Assembly (NCBI GenBank): GCA_050299175.1
Contig: JBNKVM010000027.1
Coordinates: 1-20,367, forward strand
From: JAPHTQ01 sp050299175
GTDB taxonomy: Bacteria > Pseudomonadota > Gammaproteobacteria > Thiohalomonadales > Thiohalomonadaceae
Direction: 5' to 3'
DNA: 20,367 nucleotides
How positions within the stretch are numbered: position 1 is the stretch's first letter; the number at the start of each line of letters is the position of its first letter. Shown piece after piece: positions 1-7,425 of the stretch. A program made the translations under genes and the position numbers. Below the pieces are notes generated by a model. It searched no databases. It worked only from the letters and a program-made list of their open reading frames with translations, and was not told where the DNA came from.

Positions 1-231
1 GAACCCGTCCGTCACTCAGAAGTTATGTGGGCCATGATGAATGAGCCAGGTGTTGCCGATGTGCAGGAGCTGCGATTGCTACGCTACCCACCGGGCTTCG
101 ACACCATCGATTTCACGGATATCGCGGCGTCAGCAGAGAGGGAAGAGCTGAATTGCGGTCAAAATCTGGAATTAACCGTTGAGCAGGTTCCTGAGTTTGT
201 GAATATCGATGACGAAATGGAAATTATCTAG
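1..231 (+). CDS. C-terminal end of a baseplate J-like protein (5' truncated)
   Basis: The frame is open from base 1 to a TAG at 229-231, giving the last 76 residues of a gene that starts left of the window. The visible part, with the stretch HSEVMWAMMNEPGVADV followed by a short acidic tail, resembles the C-terminal portion of baseplate J/gp47-like wedge proteins of contractile phage tails and extracellular contractile injection systems, where a 'PGV.DV' segment is common. The ATG codons at 25, 34 and 37 have no convincing ribosome site and are probably internal. The next gene begins 14 bases downstream, and its likely ribosome site (GAGG) overlaps this stop codon, so the two are almost certainly co-transcribed. 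The assignment rests on a short fragment and recalled family features only. Confidence 0.5.
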   Translation, partial: EPVRHSEVMWAMMNEPGVADVQELRLLRYPPGFDTIDFTDIAASAEREELNCGQNLELTVEQVPEFVNIDDEMEII

Positions 232-245
232 AGGTTATTGCAATT

Positions 246-2594
246 ATGAGCTTTATGTTCAATGCAACCGGGTCTGCTTCCTACAAAAATGTGTTCGAAC
301 ATGTTGTTGGACCATTACGTTCAGGAACCCGTGATAACGACCTGACCATTAATGCCCAGAGTCGTGTGTCAGTAGACTGGAATGCCCGCGAGCCTCTGTT
401 GCTGGTAAGGCTGAAGCAGTCTTTGGAAAACGAGACGATAACCATTCGCTGCTTTTATGATCCATCTGGCGCCAATGAAGAACAGCCAGGAATGAAGTTT
501 GATACCTATAGCGAATTTGGCGCAACGTTACCTGCCTACCAGCCACCGATCGATGCCGAAACCAGACTGGCCGCACCGGTAACACTCAAATTCACTCTGC
601 GCCACAGAAAGCCAGATGGAACAGAGGTCAATATCCCCAACAATAAAACTGCTGACTATATCGAAGCGGTCATTATTGAAGGGATGATGGCAAAGATGAG
701 CTGGTTGCTGAGCCATGAACATGCTCGTATGCGCCGAGTCAGGCGAGAAATCAGCATGATGCGTAGCGCACAGACTGCTCGTGATAGCGCACTGGATCGG
801 ATGGGGGCCGCACTGGGCGTACCACGATTTGCCGATGAGATCGCGTATGACACGGCAAAACAGGAGATCATAACCAAATCGAAGAATCCGGATGGTACTT
901 CCATTATTGAAAGTGATAATGACTATCGTAGACGTCTGCAGATATATCGACCGTTTCTCTTTCCTACCAGGAACCACATTCTGGAAATGCTCAATGGTAT
1001 TGGCCAGGAGAGTGAAGACAATAAAGGATTGATAAGTGGGCTGGAATTCCAGCGGCGATTCGGCCTGCTCGAACAGGACAACCCATTTGCAGTATCAATA
1101 CATTTAATTTCCAGTGGGAATGCAACAATACGCGGAAATTTTCTTGATTATCTACGTCGCGTTTATCTCATTGCACCCAAGAAAGCGCTTGAAGCGACAC
1201 GTTTTCTCTCCACTGAAGAGCGTGACCGCCAAAAACAGATGCGCCTTCAGTTGCTTCAGTCGTTTAACTTCGGTTCCGGTCATTACATCGCGCCGCTATT
1301 GGCGGTTGCGCTTGAGCGCGTCCATAAGTGTCGACGTGCGCTACTAGGTGCCTCTGCACAAAAGCGCAATGTATTGAAGGCACAGGACGATAATAGTGGG
1401 AGCCGCTATGAACTTGGTTTAGGTGTAGAAATCCAGCCAATCACCGCTACTGAGCGCAATCAACTACACGCCAAACTTTCTAACCCATCACGCCCTGCAG
1501 TTTCCGACACGGAAGTGGAGGGCATTTTGCAGAAAATGGCTAGCCAACTGCCAGCTAATCCGGCGGATGATCCAGATCTGAGCTGGTTCTTTAATTCCTG
1601 CGGTCTCCAGACTGTCCATCGAATTTCAAATACTCAACTGTATCTTTCTCATCTGCCGATATTTGGCCTGGTGCTGGAAGGGGTTTCACATCTAAATCCC
1701 GGGGACAGTAGCACGATTAACGCACGTTACCATGCGCCTAATGATCCTGGGGCTAACGTGGTGCTCGTGAATGGCATGGCCACCGCAGCCACAATGTGGG
1801 GGGGGGCGGGGCTACCTGCATGGACCCAATTAAACACGACTCAGGCCACGCAAAGTTGGCACTCCGCTGTGGTTAACACGAATGCTAACAAGGCATTCAA
1901 AAGTGCAAACCTGCCAGCTTTAACCAATGTGTCTGGGCTGGATACACGTCTTTCTGCTGTGCCGGAAGAGATGATAGTTACCATCAAGCTACCGACAGCC
2001 CTGGCAAACAAGATCCGCAGTAATCATGCAGATGGTGTAGCAGCACTCTCCAATCTACGAAAGATTATGGCCGAAAGCGGTCTGGTTTCGATGCTGCCTC
2101 TGGCAAGTGGTGCATCCGACATTGTCGTTGTATTGAGTGTCATTGGTTTACCCGGTGTAGGTTCAAACCTGTCAGTCCGGCGGGCATCAGGGTTTCGCTG
2201 GTATGTCGTACCCATTAACCAGGATGCAGGCACCATTGGCAGTGTGGGCAGCCGCACCAATTACAAAGCCCCGGCAAACGCTAACAATGGCTTATGTGCG
2301 TTAGTCGCCGTTGGATATTCCAGGCAACGACAACTGACTGATCCCTATGAATATCGGGTCACATTGCCTTCGGATGCATTACTTAACGTTAAACAGTACG
2401 AGTTCCTGATGAATCTATTAGCCCATGCCTATCCCTGTGGCATAGAGGTTAATACATGGGATATTCGTCAGGAACACGTCGACCTGGATGGTGATGGCAA
2501 TGCTGAGCCACTGAATATCTCGGTGGCCAGGACTTATCGCCAATTCAGACGACAGCGACATCGCGGTGAACTGGGCGTTGGCACCAGCGAATAA
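246..2594 (+). CDS. Large baseplate J-like protein of a contractile tail or injection system
   Basis: 782 residues, with no signal peptide or membrane segment. Residues about 183-194 (LDRMGAALGVPR) and 222-231 (ESDNDYRRRL) match a recurring pair of signatures in baseplate J-like wedge proteins, where a 'LDRLG..LGVPR' helix is followed by an 'ESD..YR.R' segment. Residues 155-180 are basic and helical. The middle (about 450-650) is rich in Ser, Thr, Asn and Ala and looks like beta structure. At 746-757 there is a DLDGDGN-type EF-hand/dockerin-like calcium loop, followed by an Arg-rich tail. The gene follows the truncated J-like gene by 14 bases, so it could be the second wedge protein of an injection-system cluster, as such loci often carry two. 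A run of nine G lies inside the reading frame at 1798-1806. Rare codons such as ATA, CGA and AGG are more common than in the dsr genes. The structural class is a moderate-confidence inference; the exact role is unknown. Confidence 0.5.
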   Translation: MSFMFNATGSASYKNVFEHVVGPLRSGTRDNDLTINAQSRVSVDWNAREPLLLVRLKQSLENETITIRCFYDPSGANEEQPGMKFDTYSEFGATLPAYQPPIDAETRLAAPVTLKFTLRHRKPDGTEVNIPNNKTADYIEAVIIEGMMAKMSWLLSHEHARMRRVRREISMMRSAQTARDSALDRMGAALGVPRFADEIAYDTAKQEIITKSKNPDGTSIIESDNDYRRRLQIYRPFLFPTRNHILEMLNGIGQESEDNKGLISGLEFQRRFGLLEQDNPFAVSIHLISSGNATIRGNFLDYLRRVYLIAPKKALEATRFLSTEERDRQKQMRLQLLQSFNFGSGHYIAPLLAVALERVHKCRRALLGASAQKRNVLKAQDDNSGSRYELGLGVEIQPITATERNQLHAKLSNPSRPAVSDTEVEGILQKMASQLPANPADDPDLSWFFNSCGLQTVHRISNTQLYLSHLPIFGLVLEGVSHLNPGDSSTINARYHAPNDPGANVVLVNGMATAATMWGGAGLPAWTQLNTTQATQSWHSAVVNTNANKAFKSANLPALTNVSGLDTRLSAVPEEMIVTIKLPTALANKIRSNHADGVAALSNLRKIMAESGLVSMLPLASGASDIVVVLSVIGLPGVGSNLSVRRASGFRWYVVPINQDAGTIGSVGSRTNYKAPANANNGLCALVAVGYSRQRQLTDPYEYRVTLPSDALLNVKQYEFLMNLLAHAYPCGIEVNTWDIRQEHVDLDGDGNAEPLNISVARTYRQFRRQRHRGELGVGTSE

Positions 2595-2635
2595 TCCCAA
2601 AATTCCACAGACAGTTTGTATATGAGGTGATCGAC

Positions 2636-3778
2636 ATGGCAAAGGCAGAAATGACCATCGGTGGCATGACTCCGGAAACCGTTTATGCCGAAGCGGTAGG
2701 GAAGGGCCTGGCGAAGGCCGATGCTGCAATTCTTGTGGCGAGCTGGATTTATGAAAATTATGGCAAAACCCAGCGCACGTTCAACTATGCCCAATCCTTC
2801 GACAAAACGGAACCGAGTTGTGCGCCACAATTTATGCGCTCGTTTCAGCATGCTGACTGGATCGATGGTGAAAGTGTGGTACAGGCCGAGCAGACTGCAG
2901 GTGAGGACGGATTCAACTTCCGTTTTCACAATATTGAGTCTGATTTCGATAGTCTGAAACAGGACGTAACCAACCTGTTCAGCTGTCTGGCGGAAATGCG
3001 TGCGGCGATTTACACTCGATTTACTGAGTTGAAAACGGAGATTAATCGTATTAACGCAGACATACACAGTTGCTGCCACTCATACCAGATACCGGGATAT
3101 CAGGTCGAACCGGCATATCCGCCTTACTATGGTCTTGCCGGTTCCGGGCAATTCCTCGGAACCATCAAATATAACGATAACTATGTGAGTATGTGGAAAA
3201 CCGCACAGGGGTACATGATGCTGCCATCGGTCTATACGGTCAATGAGGCACTGGTGCAAGATCCAGGTATCAAGCGGGTATCAGAGCTTGCCAAGTATGT
3301 TGCTGAGGACGCTACCATACGACGCTACTTTGCCAACCGTGCTGTCACCAAAGCCGAAATGGTAAAGAAATTTGGGGATGTGGAAGTTGGGAAAGATATG
3401 ACCTTGTCCACTGCGGTCAATATTTTGCCGGATAGCGCAAAATACGAAAACCTTGATGCCATGCTCGCAGATATTGCAGAACGTGAAGCGTCCATTCTGA
3501 GAGTAAGGGCGGGAAGCGATGCCGCAATAGCCAGCAACTTTGGGGTTTCAGAAAATGAGTTGGAAAGTGTGCGCAACGCACCGATCGAGAAGTTCGATGC
3601 CATACCGGAGAACTCACGCATCGCACTGGTTCGTGCCGGGATCGATACCATGGAGAAACTGGAAAAAGCAGACTCCAAGAAAATACTGGAAGTGTTAAAG
3701 GCCGATGGTATTGAATCTGGTGCAGGAGACGTTGCTGGCTGGAAGGCCGTGGCAACCACATTGAATCGGATTCGATAG
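2636..3778 (+). CDS. Unknown protein with coiled coil and C-terminal helix-hairpin-helix, last gene of the tail-like cluster
   Basis: 380 residues from the ATG at 2636, chosen because GAGGTG sits at a good distance upstream; an in-frame GTG at 2627 overlaps that site. I do not recognise the family. Residues about 98-145 form a heptad-like helical stretch (probable coiled coil) ending in a Cys-Cys pair (146-147). Residues 150-200 are rich in Tyr, Pro and Gly. The C-terminal third is helical, and residues about 322-375 (with ENSRIALVRAGIDTMEKL) look like a helix-hairpin-helix repeat of the kind used for non-specific DNA or protein contacts. It follows the J-like gene by 41 bases on the same strand and is probably in the same operon. 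A tail-fibre, chaperone or cargo role is possible, but nothing in the sequence decides this. Confidence 0.6.
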   Translation: MAKAEMTIGGMTPETVYAEAVGKGLAKADAAILVASWIYENYGKTQRTFNYAQSFDKTEPSCAPQFMRSFQHADWIDGESVVQAEQTAGEDGFNFRFHNIESDFDSLKQDVTNLFSCLAEMRAAIYTRFTELKTEINRINADIHSCCHSYQIPGYQVEPAYPPYYGLAGSGQFLGTIKYNDNYVSMWKTAQGYMMLPSVYTVNEALVQDPGIKRVSELAKYVAEDATIRRYFANRAVTKAEMVKKFGDVEVGKDMTLSTAVNILPDSAKYENLDAMLADIAEREASILRVRAGSDAAIASNFGVSENELESVRNAPIEKFDAIPENSRIALVRAGIDTMEKLEKADSKKILEVLKADGIESGAGDVAGWKAVATTLNRIR

Positions 3779-3814
3779 AGTAATTAGATGTAAACCTCGC
3801 ATGTTCTAGTTGCG

Positions 3815-3855
3815 CATAATATCTATTATGTAAAGTTGTCTTCGTGTGCTATAAG
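3815..3855 (+). promoter_or_regulatory. Possible promoter with operator-like dyad upstream of the aminotransferase gene
   Basis: A perfect inverted repeat CATAATA-TC-TATTATG spans 3815-3830. It overlaps a weak -35-like TTATGT (3826-3831), which lies 18 bases before a good -10-like TATAAG (3850-3855). The aminotransferase start codon follows 24 bases after the -10. The arrangement would suit a repressor or activator dimer acting on this promoter, but both assignments come from inspection only. Confidence 0.35.
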
Positions 3856-3879
3856 TATCGCCATACATGAGGATGAGCT

Positions 3880-5019
3880 ATGAACAGCCAACAGGACTAC
3901 TCCATCGAATTCCCTCTTCGGGACGGCATCATCTACCTCAATCACGCAGCTGTGTCGCCATGGCCGTTGCGTACCGCAGATGCGGTCTACGAATTTACCA
4001 AACAGAATCTGACGCAGGGTTCACTGTTCTATCCGCAGTGGCTGGAAACGGAGGCATTGCTGCGCGAGCAGTTGCGCCAGTTACTTAATGCGCCGTCACC
4101 AGCAGACATTGCGCTGGTGAAGAATACTTCCGAGGCGCTCTCCTTTGTCGCCTACGGCCTGGAATGGCAAGCAGGCGAAAACATCGTCAGCAGTAATCAG
4201 GAGTTTCCCTCCAATCGCATCGTCTGGGAGTCCCTGGCCACCCAGGGTGTGGAACTGCGCCAGGCTGACCTGAGCGCGGCCGAAACCCCGGAAGATGCGC
4301 TGTTTGCGCTGGTCGACACCAATACCCGGCTGATTGCCATCAGTTCGGTACAGTACGCCAGCGGTCTACGCATGGATCTGGAGAAAATCGGCAACTTTTG
4401 CCGCGAACGTGGCGTTCTGTTCTGTGTCGACGCGATCCAGAGCCTGGGGGCGCTGCCTTTTGACGTGCAGGCCTGTCATGCCGATTTTGTTGCCGCCGAT
4501 GGCCACAAGTGGATGATGGGCCCTGAGGGACTGGGCGTTTTCTACTGTCGCGCCGAGCTACGGGATAAGCTCAAATTGACCCAGTTCGGCTGGCATATGA
4601 TCGAAGCTGCGGGAAATTTTGACCTGCAGACGTGGCAACCCGCTGCCAGTGCGCGCCGTTTCGAATGCGGCAGCCCCAATATGCTGGGGATTCATGCCCT
4701 GAGTGCCAGCCTGTCGTTACTCATGGAAACAGGCATCGACGAGGTGGCGGCACGCATTCTCGATAATAGCCGTTATTTGCTGGAGGAATTAGCCCGATTC
4801 GGTTATCTGTTGGGCACGCCACTGTACGAAAACCGACATGCAGGCATCGTCAGCTTCAGCCACCCGCAGAATGAGTCGGCGGCACTATTCGAGCACTTGC
4901 GTGAAAACGGGGTTTTTTGTGCGCTGCGCGACAACAAAATTCGCTTTTCGCCTCACTTCTACACACCTCGTCAGCATCTGGATCATTGTCTCGAATTGCT
5001 TGAGAGTTACCGCGGATAG
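3880..5019 (+). CDS. PLP-dependent class V aminotransferase-fold enzyme (epimerase/desulfurase-like)
   Basis: 379 residues, a usual length for class V aminotransferases. The ATG at 3880 has GAGGATGAG just upstream. The N-terminal YLNHAAVSPWP (19-29) is the typical 'YLN.A..G.' start of the family. The cofactor site is clear: D184 and Q187 in CVDAIQ, then the H209-K210 pair in DGHKWMMGPEG, with K210 the expected Schiff-base lysine. The mobile loop carrying the active-site cysteine of true IscS/SufS cysteine desulfurases is not evident, so an isopenicillin-N-epimerase-like or general aminotransferase/lyase activity is as likely as desulfuration. The next gene encodes a rhodanese fusion 70 bases downstream, which makes a link to sulfur transfer attractive but unproven. 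The enzyme should be cytoplasmic. Confidence 0.85.
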   Translation: MNSQQDYSIEFPLRDGIIYLNHAAVSPWPLRTADAVYEFTKQNLTQGSLFYPQWLETEALLREQLRQLLNAPSPADIALVKNTSEALSFVAYGLEWQAGENIVSSNQEFPSNRIVWESLATQGVELRQADLSAAETPEDALFALVDTNTRLIAISSVQYASGLRMDLEKIGNFCRERGVLFCVDAIQSLGALPFDVQACHADFVAADGHKWMMGPEGLGVFYCRAELRDKLKLTQFGWHMIEAAGNFDLQTWQPAASARRFECGSPNMLGIHALSASLSLLMETGIDEVAARILDNSRYLLEELARFGYLLGTPLYENRHAGIVSFSHPQNESAALFEHLRENGVFCALRDNKIRFSPHFYTPRQHLDHCLELLESYRG

Positions 5020-5030
5020 ACTGGTATACT
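5000..5030 (+). promoter_or_regulatory. Possible promoter for the cNMP-rhodanese gene
   Basis: An extended -10 (TGG then TATACT at 5025-5030) follows a weak -35-like TTGAGA (5000-5005) with a long 19-base spacer. It overlaps the end of the aminotransferase gene. A short dyad, TGCCG-CGTA-CGGCA (5039-5052), lies just downstream. This would allow separate expression of the second gene; read-through from upstream is equally possible. Confidence 0.35.
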
Positions 5031-5089
5031 TTGCCCTTTGCCGCGTACGGCACGAACCACAGAAGAATCGAGAATAGAGACGGTCAAGA

Positions 5090-6157
5090 GTGAGTACCGA
5101 GGTATTACGACAGTTTGTTCCCCTGAATGAGTTGACGCAGGAAAACCTGCGCGACATTGCGGAAAAAACGCCCATTGAAAGCCTGCCTAAAGGCAAGGCG
5201 TTGTTCCGTAAGGGCGATTCCGACAATTACTCGTACTACCTGCTGACCGGCAAGCTTGTGCTGGTCGGTGAAGATGGCCAGCAACCCTCCGCCATTGTCG
5301 GCGGTACCTCCTCTACCCGTTTTCCTGTGGATCATCACAAGCCTCACCACGTCACCGCCTTCGCCGATACCGACGTCACCTATTTCCGCATCGACAATGA
5401 TCTGCTCGATATCCTGCTCACCTGGGATCAGAATGCAGGTTACATGGTTTCAGAGATCGACGAGCAGGAAGAGGAAAAGGACGGCGACTGGATGACTATG
5501 ATGCTCCACTCGGAGATTTTCCATCGCATCCCACCCAGCAACATCCAACAGGTCTTCATGCGCATGGAGGCCATGCCGGTCAAAGCGGGTGAAGTGGTGA
5601 TACAGCAGGACGATGAAGGCGACTATTACTATTTCATCAAGTCAGGCCGTGCCGAAGTAACCCACCAGACCAAGTCCGGCAAAAGCATCAAGCTGGCCGA
5701 ACTGGAGGCGGGTACCGGCTTTGGCGAGGAAGCGCTGATCTCCGATAGCCGCCGCAATGCCAACGTCATCATGCTCACCGATGGGGGGCTGATGCGGATG
5801 GCCAAAAGCGACTTCGTCCAGCTACTTACTGCGCCGGTACTGCAGAGTGTCGATTACGCCAGGGGCAAGGATCTGGTGGCGTCGAACAAGGCCGTCTGGC
5901 TCGACGTGCGCCTGGAGAGCGAGCACAAAAATGCCTTTATCCCCAACAGCATCAACATTCCGCTCTACCTGCTGAGAATCAAGGCGCGTGGCCTGAATCA
6001 GAAACTGAAATACATCGTCTATTGCAACACTGGGCGCCGCAGTTCATCGGCCGCCTACCTGCTCAATGAGCGTGGTTTCGATGCCTGTTACCTGGAAAAC
6101 GGCCTGCGCGGGCTGGAGAAGGAACAACTGGCCGAACTGCAGCGTGGTGAAAGTTAA
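5090..6157 (+). CDS. Tandem cyclic-nucleotide-binding domains fused to a rhodanese domain
   Basis: 355 residues from a GTG start; no in-frame ATG gives a full N-terminal domain. Two cNMP-binding (Crp-like) domains occupy about 10-115 and 140-250. The second has a good phosphate-binding cassette, FGEEALISDSRRNA (211-224), with the usual Glu and Arg; the first is degenerate there. A rhodanese domain follows (about 258-350) with the active-site loop CNTGRRSSS and catalytic C312, which would carry a persulfide. There is no helix-turn-helix, so this is not a transcription factor. The likely role is a cytoplasmic sulfurtransferase gated by a nucleotide ligand. It lies downstream of the PLP enzyme on the same strand. 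The domain calls are strong; the physiological substrate is unknown. Confidence 0.88.
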   Translation: MSTEVLRQFVPLNELTQENLRDIAEKTPIESLPKGKALFRKGDSDNYSYYLLTGKLVLVGEDGQQPSAIVGGTSSTRFPVDHHKPHHVTAFADTDVTYFRIDNDLLDILLTWDQNAGYMVSEIDEQEEEKDGDWMTMMLHSEIFHRIPPSNIQQVFMRMEAMPVKAGEVVIQQDDEGDYYYFIKSGRAEVTHQTKSGKSIKLAELEAGTGFGEEALISDSRRNANVIMLTDGGLMRMAKSDFVQLLTAPVLQSVDYARGKDLVASNKAVWLDVRLESEHKNAFIPNSINIPLYLLRIKARGLNQKLKYIVYCNTGRRSSSAAYLLNERGFDACYLENGLRGLEKEQLAELQRGES

Positions 6158-6208
6158 ATTACTTATAATTCAGTCTGATACAGAGAAAACTTAAAGTAAA
6201 AATCGGCA

Positions 6209-6982
6209 CTAATTCAGGCCGAAAAGGCGGTTGAAATTGGCCGTCGTCTGCGCCGCCAACGCTTCATACGACTCATCCCTAATCTCTGCCAGCAGCGTGG
6301 CTACGTCACGCACCCAAGCGGGCTGGTTGCTCTTGCCGCGGTGCGGTACCGGGGCCAAATAAGGTGCATCGGTCTCTACCAACAGGCGCTCAGCTGGGAC
6401 CCGTTTAGCCACTTCACGCAGATCCTCGGCATTGCGGAAAGTGACGATGCCAGAGAAAGAGATATAGAAACCCATCTCCAGCGCCTGCTCCGCGGTGGTC
6501 CAATCCTCGACAAAGCAGTGCATGACCCCCCCCGCCTGTTCAGCCCCCTCCTCCCGCATCATCTGGATGGTGTCTTTACGGGCGTCCCGGGAGTGGATAA
6601 TTAGCGGCTTGCCGCTCTGTTTTGCCGCCTCGATATGGCTACGGAAGCGCTGTTTCTGCCACGCCTGGCCTTCGTCACTGCGGAAATAGTCCAGCCCGGT
6701 CTCACCGATGGCGATTACTCTGGGATGCTCAGCCAGCTTCAACAACTCCTCGGCGGTAACTTCCACCGGGTCGTCCTCGTTGGGATGGACGCCGACCGAG
6801 GCATAGACATTATCGAAGCGCTCGGCGATGGCGATCACGTCAGGGATATTCCCCCGGTCGATGGCGACACAGAGAATGCGCTCGACGCCGTTATCCCGGG
6901 CAGCCTGAATGGCATTGGCCAGGTCGTCGTCAAAGGAGGTCAGGTCGATACGGTCGAGGTGGCAGTGGGAATCTACAAGCAT
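6209..6982 (-). CDS. tatD: TatD family metal-dependent deoxyribonuclease/hydrolase
   Basis: 257 residues from the ATG at 6982, which gives the classical start MLVDSHCHLD; an in-frame TTG nine bases upstream is less likely. The metal ligands of the amidohydrolase-like TIM barrel are present: H6 and H8 (HCH), E94 in GETGLDY, H130 in LIIHSRDA, H155 in MHCF and D205 in ETDAPYLAP. The family has 3'-5' DNase activity and removes damaged ends. It is the last gene of the tmk-holB-pilZ-tatD run, the common gammaproteobacterial order in which this member is often called ycfH. There is no good ribosome site before the ATG, and a terminator-like hairpin lies immediately upstream. Confidence 0.93.
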   Translation of the reverse strand: MLVDSHCHLDRIDLTSFDDDLANAIQAARDNGVERILCVAIDRGNIPDVIAIAERFDNVYASVGVHPNEDDPVEVTAEELLKLAEHPRVIAIGETGLDYFRSDEGQAWQKQRFRSHIEAAKQSGKPLIIHSRDARKDTIQMMREEGAEQAGGVMHCFVEDWTTAEQALEMGFYISFSGIVTFRNAEDLREVAKRVPAERLLVETDAPYLAPVPHRGKSNQPAWVRDVATLLAEIRDESYEALAAQTTANFNRLFGLN

Positions 6983-6998
6983 GTCGGTCAATAAAAAT

Positions 6999-7025
6999 CA
7001 GGGGAGCGGTAAAACCGTTCCCCTG
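6999..7025 (-). terminator. Probable intrinsic terminator or attenuator between pilZ and tatD
   Basis: Read on the minus strand, CAGGGGAACGG, a TTTTA loop and CCGCTCCCCTG form an 11-position stem with one A-C mismatch, followed at once by ATTTTTATT. A second small hairpin (GTCAGG-TTT-CCTGAC, 7051-7065) sits directly after the pilZ stop codon. Together they should end or reduce transcription before tatD, whose start codon is only 17 bases beyond the stem. Confidence 0.6.
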
Positions 7026-7067
7026 TACAAGTTGGGTAGGAGACTAACTCGTCAGGAAACCTGACAC

Positions 7068-7418
7068 TTACATCGTGTGGGTCTGACGGTCCGATTTCAA
7101 TGCCCCCGCAAGATGAGTTTCGATCTTGCTGCGGGCGGCGCCGCCGTCCTGTTCGCTGAACTGTACCCCGATCCCGGCGGCACGGTTACCCTGAGCACCT
7201 TTGGGTGTAATCCAGACGATCTTGCCGGCGACTGGCATCTTTTCCTTCTCGTCGATGAGCGTGAGGAGCATAAATACCTCATCACCGAGGTTGTAGGTTT
7301 TAGTTGTCGGGATGAAGAGACCGCCGTTCTTGACGAAGGGCATGTAGGCGGCGTACAGCGCACTCTTGTCCTTGATAGTAAGGGAAAGTATCCCCTGTCT
7401 CGGGTTGGGCGTACTCAT
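7068..7418 (-). CDS. pilZ: PilZ domain protein (type IV pilus/c-di-GMP family)
   Basis: 116 residues, matching the short single-domain PilZ of type IV pilus systems. Visible features are the N-terminal RQGILSLTIKDKSALYAAYMP and the GGLFIPTTKTYNLGDEV segment, then KIVWITPKGAQ and the GIGVQF strand near the end. The RxxxR and D/NxSxxG motifs needed for c-di-GMP binding are not seen, as is usual for true PilZ, which acts by protein contact (with PilB and FimX in studied species) in pilus assembly. Its start lies seven bases after the holB stop, so it is co-transcribed with holB. The place between holB and tatD is a strong conserved-context argument for pilZ. Confidence 0.9.
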   Translation of the reverse strand: MSTPNPRQGILSLTIKDKSALYAAYMPFVKNGGLFIPTTKTYNLGDEVFMLLTLIDEKEKMPVAGKIVWITPKGAQGNRAAGIGVQFSEQDGGAARSKIETHLAGALKSDRQTHTM

Positions 7419-7425
7419 GTTCCAT

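Noticed and set aside
6526..6533. Run of eight C (G on the coding strand) in tatD
   Set aside because: It encodes conserved Gly-Gly-Val before the MHCF motif and the gene is housekeeping, so a switch function is unlikely.
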